Shown in pieces: positions 35,816 through 44,307 of a stretch of 64,000 bases of DNA. The notes below the pieces were generated by a model that ran no database searches, was not told where the DNA came from, and saw only the letters and a list, made by a program, of their open reading frames with translations. A program made the position numbers and the translations under genes. The DNA comes from Stenotrophomonas nematodicola (lineage in GTDB: Bacteria; Pseudomonadota; Gammaproteobacteria; Xanthomonadales; Xanthomonadaceae), in the NCBI RefSeq assembly GCF_009467805.1, contig NZ_WIAY01000004.1:248001-312000 (forward strand). Reading direction: 5' to 3'. The first letter of the stretch is position 1. Every line of letters begins with the position of its first letter.

Positions 35816-36509
35816 CAGGCTTTCTTAGCTTCTTGACGTCTGCCCTGAGATTGACCCATTTGACATCGCTCCAGCCAATCGCCGTGAACACGGCCTCCGC
35901 CATTCTGGTGTAGGGCGTGAATCTCCGCCCCAGACTGTAGCCAATCCAACCGAAAAATCCGAAGCCCGTCAGCGATCCCAGCGCAATAACGCGGAGTTGC
36001 TTTGCCTCGCTATCACCCATGGGCAATAACGTGATGCAGATGAAGGCAAGGGCGACGAAGATCGCCAGTACGCTGACAGAAAACGAGTATCGAAACACCC
36101 GCCACCAGTGCGCATGACGCCCTGCACTCACATGGGGATAAAGAGTGATGATTCGATCCGCCTCGTTCATTACCGCAAGTGCGACGAAGCCGCCCCCAGC
36201 AACATGATTGCCAACGACCGTGAGCTGATCGCCTTCCTTGAACGGCCATCTCCATAGCAACCCCTCAACTGGCTGACCTGAAAGCTCGAAACTCACCTTG
36301 GCCACAGGCTCTTCCATCTCTTCCATTGAGGACGCCGCCATGTGGGCAGCCGCGCCGCTCAATCCCATAGCGGCGGCAATGACGCCCGTAGCGGCCATGC
36401 CTTCGCGGTCGCCTGTGCGGCCGAGCGTATTTACCAGTACGACTTCAACCGTTGCGTTACCTGCCTCTCCATGGATAACCTCCAATGAGCCGAGATTTGC
36501 CTTATGCAT
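35775..36509 (-). CDS. two-TM protein within the T6SS effector operon
   Basis: 244 residues. The soluble N-terminal 130 residues contain VSFELSGQPVEGLLWRWPFK and DQLTVVGNHV, a small beta domain. Two helices follow near 140-160 (VLAIFVALAFICITLLP) and 175-195 (VIALGSLTGFGFFGWIGYSL). A cytosolic tail ends KPGDPPALGDSYFRY. It overlaps the immunity gene by 8 bp and the truncated effector by 41. Small two-helix proteins of this appearance have been annotated as putative T6SS effectors or accessory proteins; I cannot decide between effector, immunity and stabiliser. Confidence 0.7.
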   Translation of the reverse strand: MHKANLGSLEVIHGEAGNATVEVVLVNTLGRTGDREGMAATGVIAAAMGLSGAAAHMAASSMEEMEEPVAKVSFELSGQPVEGLLWRWPFKEGDQLTVVGNHVAGGGFVALAVMNEADRIITLYPHVSAGRHAHWWRVFRYSFSVSVLAIFVALAFICITLLPMGDSEAKQLRVIALGSLTGFGFFGWIGYSLGRRFTPYTRMAEAVFTAIGWSDVKWVNLRADVKKLRKPGDPPALGDSYFRY

Positions 36510-37584
36510 CAGACACGGACTCGGCTGCCGCGGATGGCTTGACCAGCTTCATTACCGACGCCCGCAACTTCTGCGCAATCTCCGGGCCGTAGTCTTCGGC
36601 CACCGTAAGGGCTGGGACCGGCGCTCCGGGCAGGCCCGCGCGGCGAATGATGCGCGGCCACCAGGTGGGCCAGCACAGCAGCAGCGAGATCCAATGGCAG
36701 AGGCTGTGCAACAGCAGCAACGGGGACAGGAGCAAGGCCAAGGTCAGCACAAGGCCCTTGTCGCCGTTACGCCAAGAGGGGAGCAGGAAGCTCAAGGTGG
36801 AGCGCACGGAATCCCAGGGCCAGGGGAATGTGGCACGCAAGCGCTTGGGCTGCGGCACGGCATCGGGGCCTTCTTCCATGTAGCGGCGGATGTATTCACC
36901 GAGGGCTTCGGCGCTGCCTTTATCCTGAAGGAGGCCGCCGAGCATGCACACCTCATCGAACCCGGCACCGGTGCGATCGCCTTGCCATCCCATGACCAGC
37001 GTTCCATCTCCTGTACGAGAGCCTGGATCGCCGCCTGTCATCTCCATGACCGTAGCATCCCACGGGAGAGTGATAATCCCACCTGCGTAGGATGGCCTAT
37101 TGATGTGCACTTGCCGGGTGACACGGTTGAAGCGAGCGATGATGCGCTGTTGCGTGAAAACTTCAAGTCTGATCCAACGGAGACAATACTTGAATAGAGC
37201 AAAATTCGCGCCCGCCCACATTAAGACATGCAACAGGATTGCCACATGGTCGTGCCATGCAATCCGTTCTCCAGTCTCGTCAACGCCCAACCCCATGACT
37301 TCCATGCCAGGCTTGACCACTTCGAAAAGAAGCTGCGCCTGTAGAACGTACATGACCCCTAGAAAAAGACAGGTAACTACCCCCCTTCTATCTTCCTGCC
37401 AAGCGCCCTGCACATCCATGAGCCGATCAGATACTGAGAATATCGCGTACTCGTCAGCTGGTTCACGTTGAATTCTGCTCTCCACACCAATGCACGCCTG
37501 CTGGATGGGAGAGCTATCGAGTTCTTCCGTAGCCCGAGGGGCGCTTGTTTTTGCTTTCCAGAACAGCATCTCCAACAGATACAT
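36502..37584 (-). CDS. membrane immunity protein paired with the full-length T6SS effector
   Basis: 360 residues, paralogous to 33420-34481. It has membrane segments near 70-90 (CLFLGVMYVLQAQLLF), 115-135 and 285-315. A soluble central domain contains ARFNRVTRQVHINRP, MEMTGGDPGSRTGDG and EALGEYIRRYMEEGPDAV. It starts 5 nt after the effector stop. Immunity to VasX-like pore-formers is provided by inner-membrane proteins, which fits this protein's nature and position. DUF6708-like is my recollection, not a search result. Confidence 0.78.
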   Translation of the reverse strand: MYLLEMLFWKAKTSAPRATEELDSSPIQQACIGVESRIQREPADEYAIFSVSDRLMDVQGAWQEDRRGVVTCLFLGVMYVLQAQLLFEVVKPGMEVMGLGVDETGERIAWHDHVAILLHVLMWAGANFALFKYCLRWIRLEVFTQQRIIARFNRVTRQVHINRPSYAGGIITLPWDATVMEMTGGDPGSRTGDGTLVMGWQGDRTGAGFDEVCMLGGLLQDKGSAEALGEYIRRYMEEGPDAVPQPKRLRATFPWPWDSVRSTLSFLLPSWRNGDKGLVLTLALLLSPLLLLHSLCHWISLLLCWPTWWPRIIRRAGLPGAPVPALTVAEDYGPEIAQKLRASVMKLVKPSAAAESVSDA

Positions 37585-37589
37585 ATGAC

Positions 37590-40346
37590 TCAGTCACCTC
37601 GATTCAGAAGTTGCACGATTGCGACCAGCTCTTCTTCCCGATCTCGGTACCCCTTTGATGAAGCGTCCTTCCGAAAGATGCTTTTCTCACACCATTGTTC
37701 AAACTCATCCGGACTCAGGAGAGTGATCATGACCGTGGCAGCTACACCAGCCCAACCTAACCGAGCACCCCAAACTCGGAGCATCACCATTAGATCTTTG
37801 TTTGCCAACAGAGATGCCGCCAATCCACCCGTGCCCCTGATCAGTCCTCGAATGAAGTTGCTGCCTGTTCGCTTGTAGAGGGTGCGTATGAATGGAGCTG
37901 AGCCAGCGAAACTGATGGTTGCGCCAATCCCTACAACTGCCCCTGCAACGAAGGCTCTGGCTCCGTACGCAGTGGCCAGCCACCGCCTTCTGCGTCGAGA
38001 GCTCTCAGCCATCGCGCTCACGTCCAGCACTGCGCTGATCACACCGGCGATACCAACCAGAAAACCCCCATAAAGGCCCAACCGCCCGCCCCATACCCCG
38101 CTATACGAAGCGACTTGGGATCCCGCCTTGAAGTTCCCTTTGATCCAGGTAGACCCTTCTTCAAGGATTGCCAGCACGCCCCCACTCAGGGTCAATCCAG
38201 AGGCGATGAGCTCCGCGCCCTGGCGTGCTGTTGGGGCGTCGCCGAGCAGGTTGCGCCCTTTGATCATGAGATTGAGAGACTCGAAGAGCGTGGCGAGCAT
38301 CAGCGCCCGTCCTTGATACACGCCACCTTCGCGCCCCTTGGCCATCTCACGATCAAGGCCCACACGGACAAAGCGGCTGAACTGCCCACGCCAGTAGGAC
38401 GTTTTGACGGTGTCCGCCGAGCGGGCATGGAACTCCGCAACCGGGTAGTTCCGGGCGTAGTCTCCCATCCGCAGCGGCAGGGCGCGGGTCATGAGATTCA
38501 TCTGGAACTTGTCGGCCGCCGCAGGCAGTGATGTCTTGTACAGCACACGCCCCCATTGGGCGTACCAGCTCATCACCGTGCCGAGCAGGCTGCGTTTGAA
38601 CCACGCAACCTGTCCGGCATTTTCGCAGGCACGCAGGGCAGCGTTGGCCTTGTCGAACATGTCCAACGCCCGGATGACCGCCTCATTGCCCGCCGCCACG
38701 ATGCCCCATACGTCCGTAGCCGACGCATCGGTTTGGGCGGCGTCCAGCGCACCGACCAGCTCCTGGGCCAAGGGCAGGTGGTTCAACGCGTAGACCCGCC
38801 ACGCCAGGTTCCCTTCTTCGATGCCTTGGCTCGCAGGGTCGACCAGCGCCAGCGTCTTCCACCAGTCGTCCAGGACGAGGCGCGACTCGTCATCCGCCTC
38901 CATGCCCGTCATCGCGATGCCGACCTGTACGGCGAATGCCCACCCGCGGACCAGGTCATGCTGGTCATAGCTGCGCAGCGCCAGCGTTAGCATCGGGCTG
39001 CACAGCCACGCAAGATGATCCGGGGCCCGCTCGCGCATCTTCTGTTCGCAGGGTGCAGCGATCGCCTTGAACTCTTCAAGGATGCTGGTCTGGGTGCCGT
39101 CCAGTTGCGCCTCGGCGCGGTCGAACCGTTCCTTCGCCAGTCGTTCCGCCCGTTCAACCACCCTGCGCCGGAGACCGAAGGGATCAGCGTCGCGCGTGAT
39201 CGTGACGATCTCCAGCATCGGCCCTGGATCGATCATGCCACCACGTACTTCGGCTGTCTTCAGATCCTCTTCAATCTTGTCGTAGGGTGCGTTGGCGCGG
39301 TCGGCAGCATCGTCGCGCGCGAGCCGGATCCGCTTGGATAGCACTCCCTCGCGAATCTGGGCGTATTGATGGGCGGCCAGATACTTCCACGCGTTGTCAC
39401 GGCCATGCGCGTCCCGATGCCGCATCCAGGGTTCGACCCCTTCCATTGCACGATTGCGCCATGCATTGAGCTCCTGCGTGATGCCGATGGCATCCTGCAG
39501 CGCGATCCCGACGCCGCCCGACGCGTGCAGCGCGGTGGCCGCCTCACGCAGGGCCGGCAGCGATCGCTGAAGCGCGGACTGATAGACCGCCCCGCCCCTC
39601 AAGGCATCGAATCGTGGCGGCATTGGCGGATCCAGTGGATCGCACAGCGCTGGAAAGGCCTGTTCGTCGAGCGCAGCCACGATGGGCGTCTGCAGCGCGG
39701 CCAGCGCGGCGATCTCGCCGATGGCGAGGTACTCAAGCACGAACGCACGTATCGTCATGGGCGACAGTGCGAACTCCTGACTTCCCTGCTGCGCTACCCA
39801 TTGCTGGGGGCTGAAGGCCTGCAGCACGCCCTGTGCCGCCATCATCTCTGCCTGTTCGACCAGCTCGGCTTCTTTGTTGCTGGATAGGGGATCCGGGGTG
39901 AACAGCCAATAGGACATCGCGACCTCTTCAGGTGCATCGATGGCGACCATCAGCGCGTTCGCCGACGCGGCCATGCGGGCACAGGCGATGGCAGACGTTT
40001 TGCGATCCGGTGGCTCACCTCGGAAGCGCATCAAGCGCCCGCTCGGGCGTACGTAATAACTGTCCAGCTGGGTAAGCCCGTGGCGCTTGAGTACGACGTA
40101 TAAATAACCCTCGCGCATCATCCGCAAGGCATATCGGGCCGTTCGCAGCTCCGGCAGGGCAGCACCGGTCGATGGACGCAGCGCCGGCACCATGCCCAGA
40201 ATCGATGCGTCATCGCTGCAGAATGCGGAGTAGCGGAACGGGTGCACCAGCAGACCAGTCTTGTCGCAGTTGCGGCAGTTGCCCTGTACGCAGGGCGACA
40301 CCGTCTTCAGCGCTGCGCCGACGATCCTGTTGTCCATTGCATGCAT
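37590..40346 (-). CDS. T6SS pore-forming effector, VasX/BTH_I2691-like
   Basis: 918 residues. The N-terminal domain has CVQGNCRNCDKTGLLVHPFRY and RTARYALRMMREGYLYVVLK with DSYYVRPSGRLMRF, matching the VasX N-terminal/BTH_I2691 effector family. A long helical middle follows (about 250-560). The last 250 residues hold several hydrophobic helices (IASGLTLSGGVLAILEEG; LYGGFLVGIAGVISAVLDV; AFVAGAVVGIGATISFAG; GLAASLLANKDL), as in colicin-like membrane-permeabilising domains. It would be delivered by VgrG into a rival's periplasm. Start 40346 sits 1 nt after the adaptor stop; 40337 is an alternative. Immunity is the next gene. Confidence 0.85.
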   Translation of the reverse strand: MHAMDNRIVGAALKTVSPCVQGNCRNCDKTGLLVHPFRYSAFCSDDASILGMVPALRPSTGAALPELRTARYALRMMREGYLYVVLKRHGLTQLDSYYVRPSGRLMRFRGEPPDRKTSAIACARMAASANALMVAIDAPEEVAMSYWLFTPDPLSSNKEAELVEQAEMMAAQGVLQAFSPQQWVAQQGSQEFALSPMTIRAFVLEYLAIGEIAALAALQTPIVAALDEQAFPALCDPLDPPMPPRFDALRGGAVYQSALQRSLPALREAATALHASGGVGIALQDAIGITQELNAWRNRAMEGVEPWMRHRDAHGRDNAWKYLAAHQYAQIREGVLSKRIRLARDDAADRANAPYDKIEEDLKTAEVRGGMIDPGPMLEIVTITRDADPFGLRRRVVERAERLAKERFDRAEAQLDGTQTSILEEFKAIAAPCEQKMRERAPDHLAWLCSPMLTLALRSYDQHDLVRGWAFAVQVGIAMTGMEADDESRLVLDDWWKTLALVDPASQGIEEGNLAWRVYALNHLPLAQELVGALDAAQTDASATDVWGIVAAGNEAVIRALDMFDKANAALRACENAGQVAWFKRSLLGTVMSWYAQWGRVLYKTSLPAAADKFQMNLMTRALPLRMGDYARNYPVAEFHARSADTVKTSYWRGQFSRFVRVGLDREMAKGREGGVYQGRALMLATLFESLNLMIKGRNLLGDAPTARQGAELIASGLTLSGGVLAILEEGSTWIKGNFKAGSQVASYSGVWGGRLGLYGGFLVGIAGVISAVLDVSAMAESSRRRRRWLATAYGARAFVAGAVVGIGATISFAGSAPFIRTLYKRTGSNFIRGLIRGTGGLAASLLANKDLMVMLRVWGARLGWAGVAATVMITLLSPDEFEQWCEKSIFRKDASSKGYRDREEELVAIVQLLNRGD

Positions 40347-40347
40347 G

Positions 40348-41259
40348 TCAGCACGACCCCGCAGCAATCGTCAGCGAGGACTGGATGCGTTGAAGTTCGT
40401 TGGGCCCGAGTGCGGCGAGGGCACGTGCCAATGCTGCTTCCGATGCGGGCGTGCGTGCGAGCAACCTGCGCACCTCCGGCGAGCGATGGAAGTCGCACCC
40501 CAGTACCAGCGCATGCGCAAGAAGGATCACCCTGTCCAGCAGGTTGTTCCTGCCGGCGTCGCGGAGGATGGAATCGGCGAAGCGGTGTGCCTCCCCCAGA
40601 TCGACGCCCGTGGTGCCGATCTCGCAAAGTGCCCGAAGGGTTTCGTTCACCAGCGTCACGCGCTCATGGTTGAATGGCACGGGCAATGCGGCCGCTGCCG
40701 CTGCGTCATCGAGAAGGCGGAACGCCAACCACGCCAGGTCGCCGTTGAAATCGAGTGATGCCAAGGCCTGTTCGGATCGCGCGATGGCGCCCTGCTGGTG
40801 CTGGGACATTGCGTGCGGCCAGTGCAGAATCGAGCGGGCGTCGAACATTTCCGCGGCATTTCGCGAGCCCAGCCTCTGCTCGTGGCTGAGCAGCTGCCGG
40901 ATCAACGAGGCGCTTGGGTCAACAGGCAGAGGGGATACAATCCAGGCGACCACCTGGGAACGCTGCTGATGGAGCCGGGCATTCCTGAACCGTTCGACGG
41001 ATGTCTGCAGGAGGTCCTCAGCCGTGGCATCGAGCGTCATGAGCAGCAAGACAGAGGCGCCGTGCCCCGCTACCTTGATCCCGACCTGCGGCCTCTCTTT
41101 CGCGTCGGCGAAGCAGTCATCCAGTCCACGCCGGGTATCCAGAAGTACATGAAGATGCTTCTGGCCGCGGGACGCACGGCGGAGCAGATAGCACACGTCG
41201 GCGACAGCGCGTTGCGCCTGCAGGCCGTACCTGTACTCCGTATCGGCGACATCAGACAT
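40348..41259 (-). CDS. DUF4123-like T6SS adaptor/chaperone
   Basis: 303 residues. Family-like features are KHLHVLLDTRRGLDDCF near the N-terminus, GASVLLLMTLDATAEDLLQ, and the mid-protein block AEMFDARSILHWPHAM, which corresponds to the conserved FRYYDPRVL-type block of DUF4123 proteins. The C-terminal half (about 160-303) is helical. DUF4123 proteins load a cognate effector onto VgrG; the gene lies exactly between vgrG and effector. The start ATG overlaps the vgrG stop by 8 nt, and its AAGGA lies within vgrG. The assignment rests on motif likeness and position. Confidence 0.7.
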   Translation of the reverse strand: MSDVADTEYRYGLQAQRAVADVCYLLRRASRGQKHLHVLLDTRRGLDDCFADAKERPQVGIKVAGHGASVLLLMTLDATAEDLLQTSVERFRNARLHQQRSQVVAWIVSPLPVDPSASLIRQLLSHEQRLGSRNAAEMFDARSILHWPHAMSQHQQGAIARSEQALASLDFNGDLAWLAFRLLDDAAAAAALPVPFNHERVTLVNETLRALCEIGTTGVDLGEAHRFADSILRDAGRNNLLDRVILLAHALVLGCDFHRSPEVRRLLARTPASEAALARALAALGPNELQRIQSSLTIAAGSC

Positions 41260-43957
41260 CGGCGTTGTCCTTGGCATCACAGCCCCCCAGCTGGCCGTCG
41301 GCGAGGTCCATGTCGACCGTTTCCTGGTCCGGATCCGTCCACTCGCGCTGGCTGGCCTTGAACTCCACCTTGCCCGGCGCGCCCAGTTCGATGTTGTCGC
41401 CCTCGATGCGCAGGTACGCACCGGCCGCAGTGGCCAGCACATGCTTGGCCGGTGCCGACACCAGCACGTCCGCTTCGGTACTGGCGATCTTGACTGCGGT
41501 CTTGGCCGCCAGCTGCGCCAGATTCTTGTGCACGCGGGCGCTGACCTTGCCCTGCGCGGCGTGCAGCGCGATGCCGCGTTCGGTGTTGGGACTGTCCGCC
41601 TTGGCCTCGTTGCCGGCGGTGTAGAGCACCAGCCCGCCGGACACCGCCAGGGTGAGCGAGCCCTGGCTCAGCCAGTTCAACGCCACCCCGCTGGCCAGCG
41701 TGGTCTGCGTGCCGCTGACCCACACCTGGTCGGCCGGCGTCAGGCTCATCACCCCGGCCACGCCGCTGCCCATCAGCGTCGGCGCATCCCAACCCGGCGC
41801 TTCGCCGTCACCGCCCTGGATGCTGCCGGCCGGGCCACCGCTCTGGATGCCGCCCAGCTTTTCCTGCAACTGCAGCAGCGTCTGGTGCGCCGGCAGCTCG
41901 CTCGGCTCCTGCGGCAGCATCGCCTGCTGGTTGTGGGCCGATTCGTTGAGCGTGGCCACCAGCTCGGTGCTTTCCTGCAGCTGCGCCATCGCCTGATTGG
42001 CCGCCAGCTGCGGTTCGCCGCCTTCGGTGCTGAGCAGCAGGCCCTTGCCCGCGCGCAGCGCGCCGAACGCCTGGCTGGACAGCTCGGCGCCGAAGCCGCG
42101 CTCGGCCTCGCGCACGTTGTCCTCTCCGCCCTTGAGGTGGCCCAGGGTCAGCGTGGTCGCATGCTGGGTGGTGGACAGCTGCGCGCGGCCCTGCCCGGGG
42201 GTGTCGTCCAGGCGCAGCTGCTGGTAGCCGCCCGCGCCGCCCTGGCTGTCGGCCAGCGCCTGGCTCTTGAAGCCGGTGAACACCGCGCCGTGGTCGTTGC
42301 CCTCGAACCACGCGGCCGCGTTGCCGGTGGCCTGCGCGCCGCCGCTGGCGACCTGGTTGTGCGAGGCATCGTTCTGGCCGCGGCCGTTGTAGACCGCACC
42401 CACCACTACCGGGCGGTCGATGTCGCCCTCCAGGAACGCCACCAGCACTTCCTGGCCGCGCCGCGGCAGCACCACCCCGCCCCAGTTGTCGCCGGCCCAC
42501 GGGGTCATCACCCGCACCCAGGTCCAGGCACCGCCGTTGGCCGGGGCATTGTCGTCGCCGCCCGGGTGCGCCTGGCCGGTGCTGGACGCACCGCCGCGCT
42601 GCCACGGGAACTGCACCTTGATGCGATGGTCGCGGTCGGACTGCAGCGGCTCGCCGTCGCTGACCACGATGGCGCTGAGCGTGCCGGTGATCGACGGGCG
42701 CGGATGCAGGCGCACGCCGTGGCCGTCCTCGGTCTGCGGGCGATAGACCACGTCAGCCGGAATCACCACGAAGCGGTTGTCGTAGAAGGTGGAGGTCACC
42801 ACCTGCGCGGGTGCGGCGGCGGCCAGCCCGGCCAGTGCGACCGGCAGCGCCAGCGGCGCCTGCGCGACCGGGCCGAGCTGCTGCTCGAGCGCATCGAGGA
42901 TGTCCGCCTCGAGATTGTTGCGGGCCTGGTGCTGCACCGACAGGCACAGGAAGCTCGTGCCGGCGTCCACACCCGGATGCTGGCCCAGCTGGAACTGCGC
43001 GCCCGGTCCCAGCTGGCGCCAGCTGCCCTGCCCCTCGATGGTGTGCGCGCGCACGCGCAGCGCATCCAGGTGCTGCTGCGCGCGGCGCTGGCCGCGGGCG
43101 CTGTCCTGCCAGCCGTACGGGCCGCTGGTGTCGATGTCCTCGCCGATACCCGACACCCCCGCCGGCGCCTCGGCACGCGCGTGGCGCAGAGTGGCGGAGC
43201 GGTGATCCCAACTGCGGCGTGACACGGCAGCCGGACACCAGCGCCGTGCCACGCGCCAGTGCCGCACGCTGTCGCTGCGCTCGGTGGCATCGCGGCGGTG
43301 GAAGCGCACGGTGCCCAGTCGAGGAACGTCGCCGTGGTGATCGGCCAGCACCAGCGTGTGTGCGCCCAGGCGGGCGTTGCCCGGGTCGCCGGCATGCTCG
43401 AACCAGTAGTAGATGCCCTCCTCGGCCAGCAGCCGCTGCAGGAAGCCCAGGTCCGACTCCTGGTACTGCGTGGTCAGGCTGCGCCTGGCGTACTGGCTGC
43501 GGTCGGCCAGCGCCCAGCGCCAGGCCGGCACCAGACCGGTGTAGTCGGCGAAGATGTCCTCGACGATCTCCACCACGCTGCGGTCATGGAACACGTAGCT
43601 GTCCACGCGCTGGGCCAGAAACGCCAGCCACGGCTGCAGGCGCAGCCGATAGCGCGCCAGGCCGCCGTTGCTGCCGAGCCGTTCAACGGCGGTGACGTGC
43701 CCGTGGAACGCGCGTGGCGCGCCGGTGGTCTGCATCTGCAGCAGCGCAGGGGTGCCGTACAACTGTTCCAGCGGCAGATCGGCCTCCAGCGACAGCACCA
43801 GGACGTCCAGCACGAAACCCGCACCATCGACCTGCTCGATGCCGCTGAACGCCTCGACCGCCCCCAGCCGCGCTCCCAACAGCGTGTCCAGCCGCAGGTG
43901 GCGCCGCTCCTGCGTGGCGGCCGCCAGTGCCGCCCGCAGCGCGTATATCCCTTCCAT
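41252..43957 (-). CDS. vgrG: type VI secretion system tip protein VgrG
   Basis: 901 residues. The gp27-like N-terminus includes VFHDRSVVEIVEDIFADYTGL and YQESDLGFLQRLLAEEGIYYWFEH. The gp5 OB domain includes DHRIKVQFPWQRGG and TPWAGDNWGGVVLPRRGQEV with VGAVYNG. A long C-terminal extension holds a DUF2345-like beta-helix (SARVHKNLAQLAAKTAVKI; YLRIEGDNIELGAPGKVEFK). It forms the trimeric spike tip carrying the downstream effector. The open frame continues 72 codons upstream, but the ATG at 43957 (MEGIYALRAAL) has AAGGAG 10 nt before it. No T6SS structural genes lie in the window, so this is an auxiliary vgrG island. Confidence 0.95.
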   Translation of the reverse strand: MEGIYALRAALAAATQERRHLRLDTLLGARLGAVEAFSGIEQVDGAGFVLDVLVLSLEADLPLEQLYGTPALLQMQTTGAPRAFHGHVTAVERLGSNGGLARYRLRLQPWLAFLAQRVDSYVFHDRSVVEIVEDIFADYTGLVPAWRWALADRSQYARRSLTTQYQESDLGFLQRLLAEEGIYYWFEHAGDPGNARLGAHTLVLADHHGDVPRLGTVRFHRRDATERSDSVRHWRVARRWCPAAVSRRSWDHRSATLRHARAEAPAGVSGIGEDIDTSGPYGWQDSARGQRRAQQHLDALRVRAHTIEGQGSWRQLGPGAQFQLGQHPGVDAGTSFLCLSVQHQARNNLEADILDALEQQLGPVAQAPLALPVALAGLAAAAPAQVVTSTFYDNRFVVIPADVVYRPQTEDGHGVRLHPRPSITGTLSAIVVSDGEPLQSDRDHRIKVQFPWQRGGASSTGQAHPGGDDNAPANGGAWTWVRVMTPWAGDNWGGVVLPRRGQEVLVAFLEGDIDRPVVVGAVYNGRGQNDASHNQVASGGAQATGNAAAWFEGNDHGAVFTGFKSQALADSQGGAGGYQQLRLDDTPGQGRAQLSTTQHATTLTLGHLKGGEDNVREAERGFGAELSSQAFGALRAGKGLLLSTEGGEPQLAANQAMAQLQESTELVATLNESAHNQQAMLPQEPSELPAHQTLLQLQEKLGGIQSGGPAGSIQGGDGEAPGWDAPTLMGSGVAGVMSLTPADQVWVSGTQTTLASGVALNWLSQGSLTLAVSGGLVLYTAGNEAKADSPNTERGIALHAAQGKVSARVHKNLAQLAAKTAVKIASTEADVLVSAPAKHVLATAAGAYLRIEGDNIELGAPGKVEFKASQREWTDPDQETVDMDLADGQLGGCDAKDNADV

Positions 43958-44307
43958 GACCGATCCACTCCTTGTTGGCACGGAGGCTCCAGGCCGCCCG
44001 ATGGCCGGGCGGGAGTACCCCGCACCGTGCGTCACCGCGTGAATTCTGGGCGGAGGCAGCGGAGTGCCACCATAGGAAAAGTTTGAATAAGCGATTGATG
44101 TTTCTATGAAATTTCGAAGATTGATCAACGCGGACTTCGCTCGACGCACGAACGGTGATGGCCAGCGCCGCATCCCCCATCCGCTCCTCCGCGTGGACCC
44201 CTGCGCACGCGCGACTTTTCCGATCCTGTCCCCATGACCTGTGGCCCCTTCGGCGGGCCTTGACGGCTGCTACGCTTGCCGGGTTTTCCTCTACGGTGCC
44301 GCCCGCA
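43958..44307. promoter_or_regulatory. 350-bp divergent promoter region of the vgrG operon and S9 peptidase
   Basis: No gene. A markedly AT-rich stretch at about 44070-44130 (AGGAAAAGTTTGAATAAGCG; GTTTCTATGAAATTTCG) is the likely leftward vgrG promoter area. The frame running through it upstream of either gene lacks start signals. Confidence 0.5.

Noticed and set aside
41252..43957. VgrG with a fused C-terminal toxin
   Set aside because: The C-terminal extension is DUF2345-like beta-helix and ends shortly after; the effector is a separate downstream gene.
44040..44075. TGGCAC followed by TGCC upstream of vgrG as a sigma-54 promoter
   Set aside because: The spacing between GG and GC is 9 rather than 10, and the -12 element is poor.
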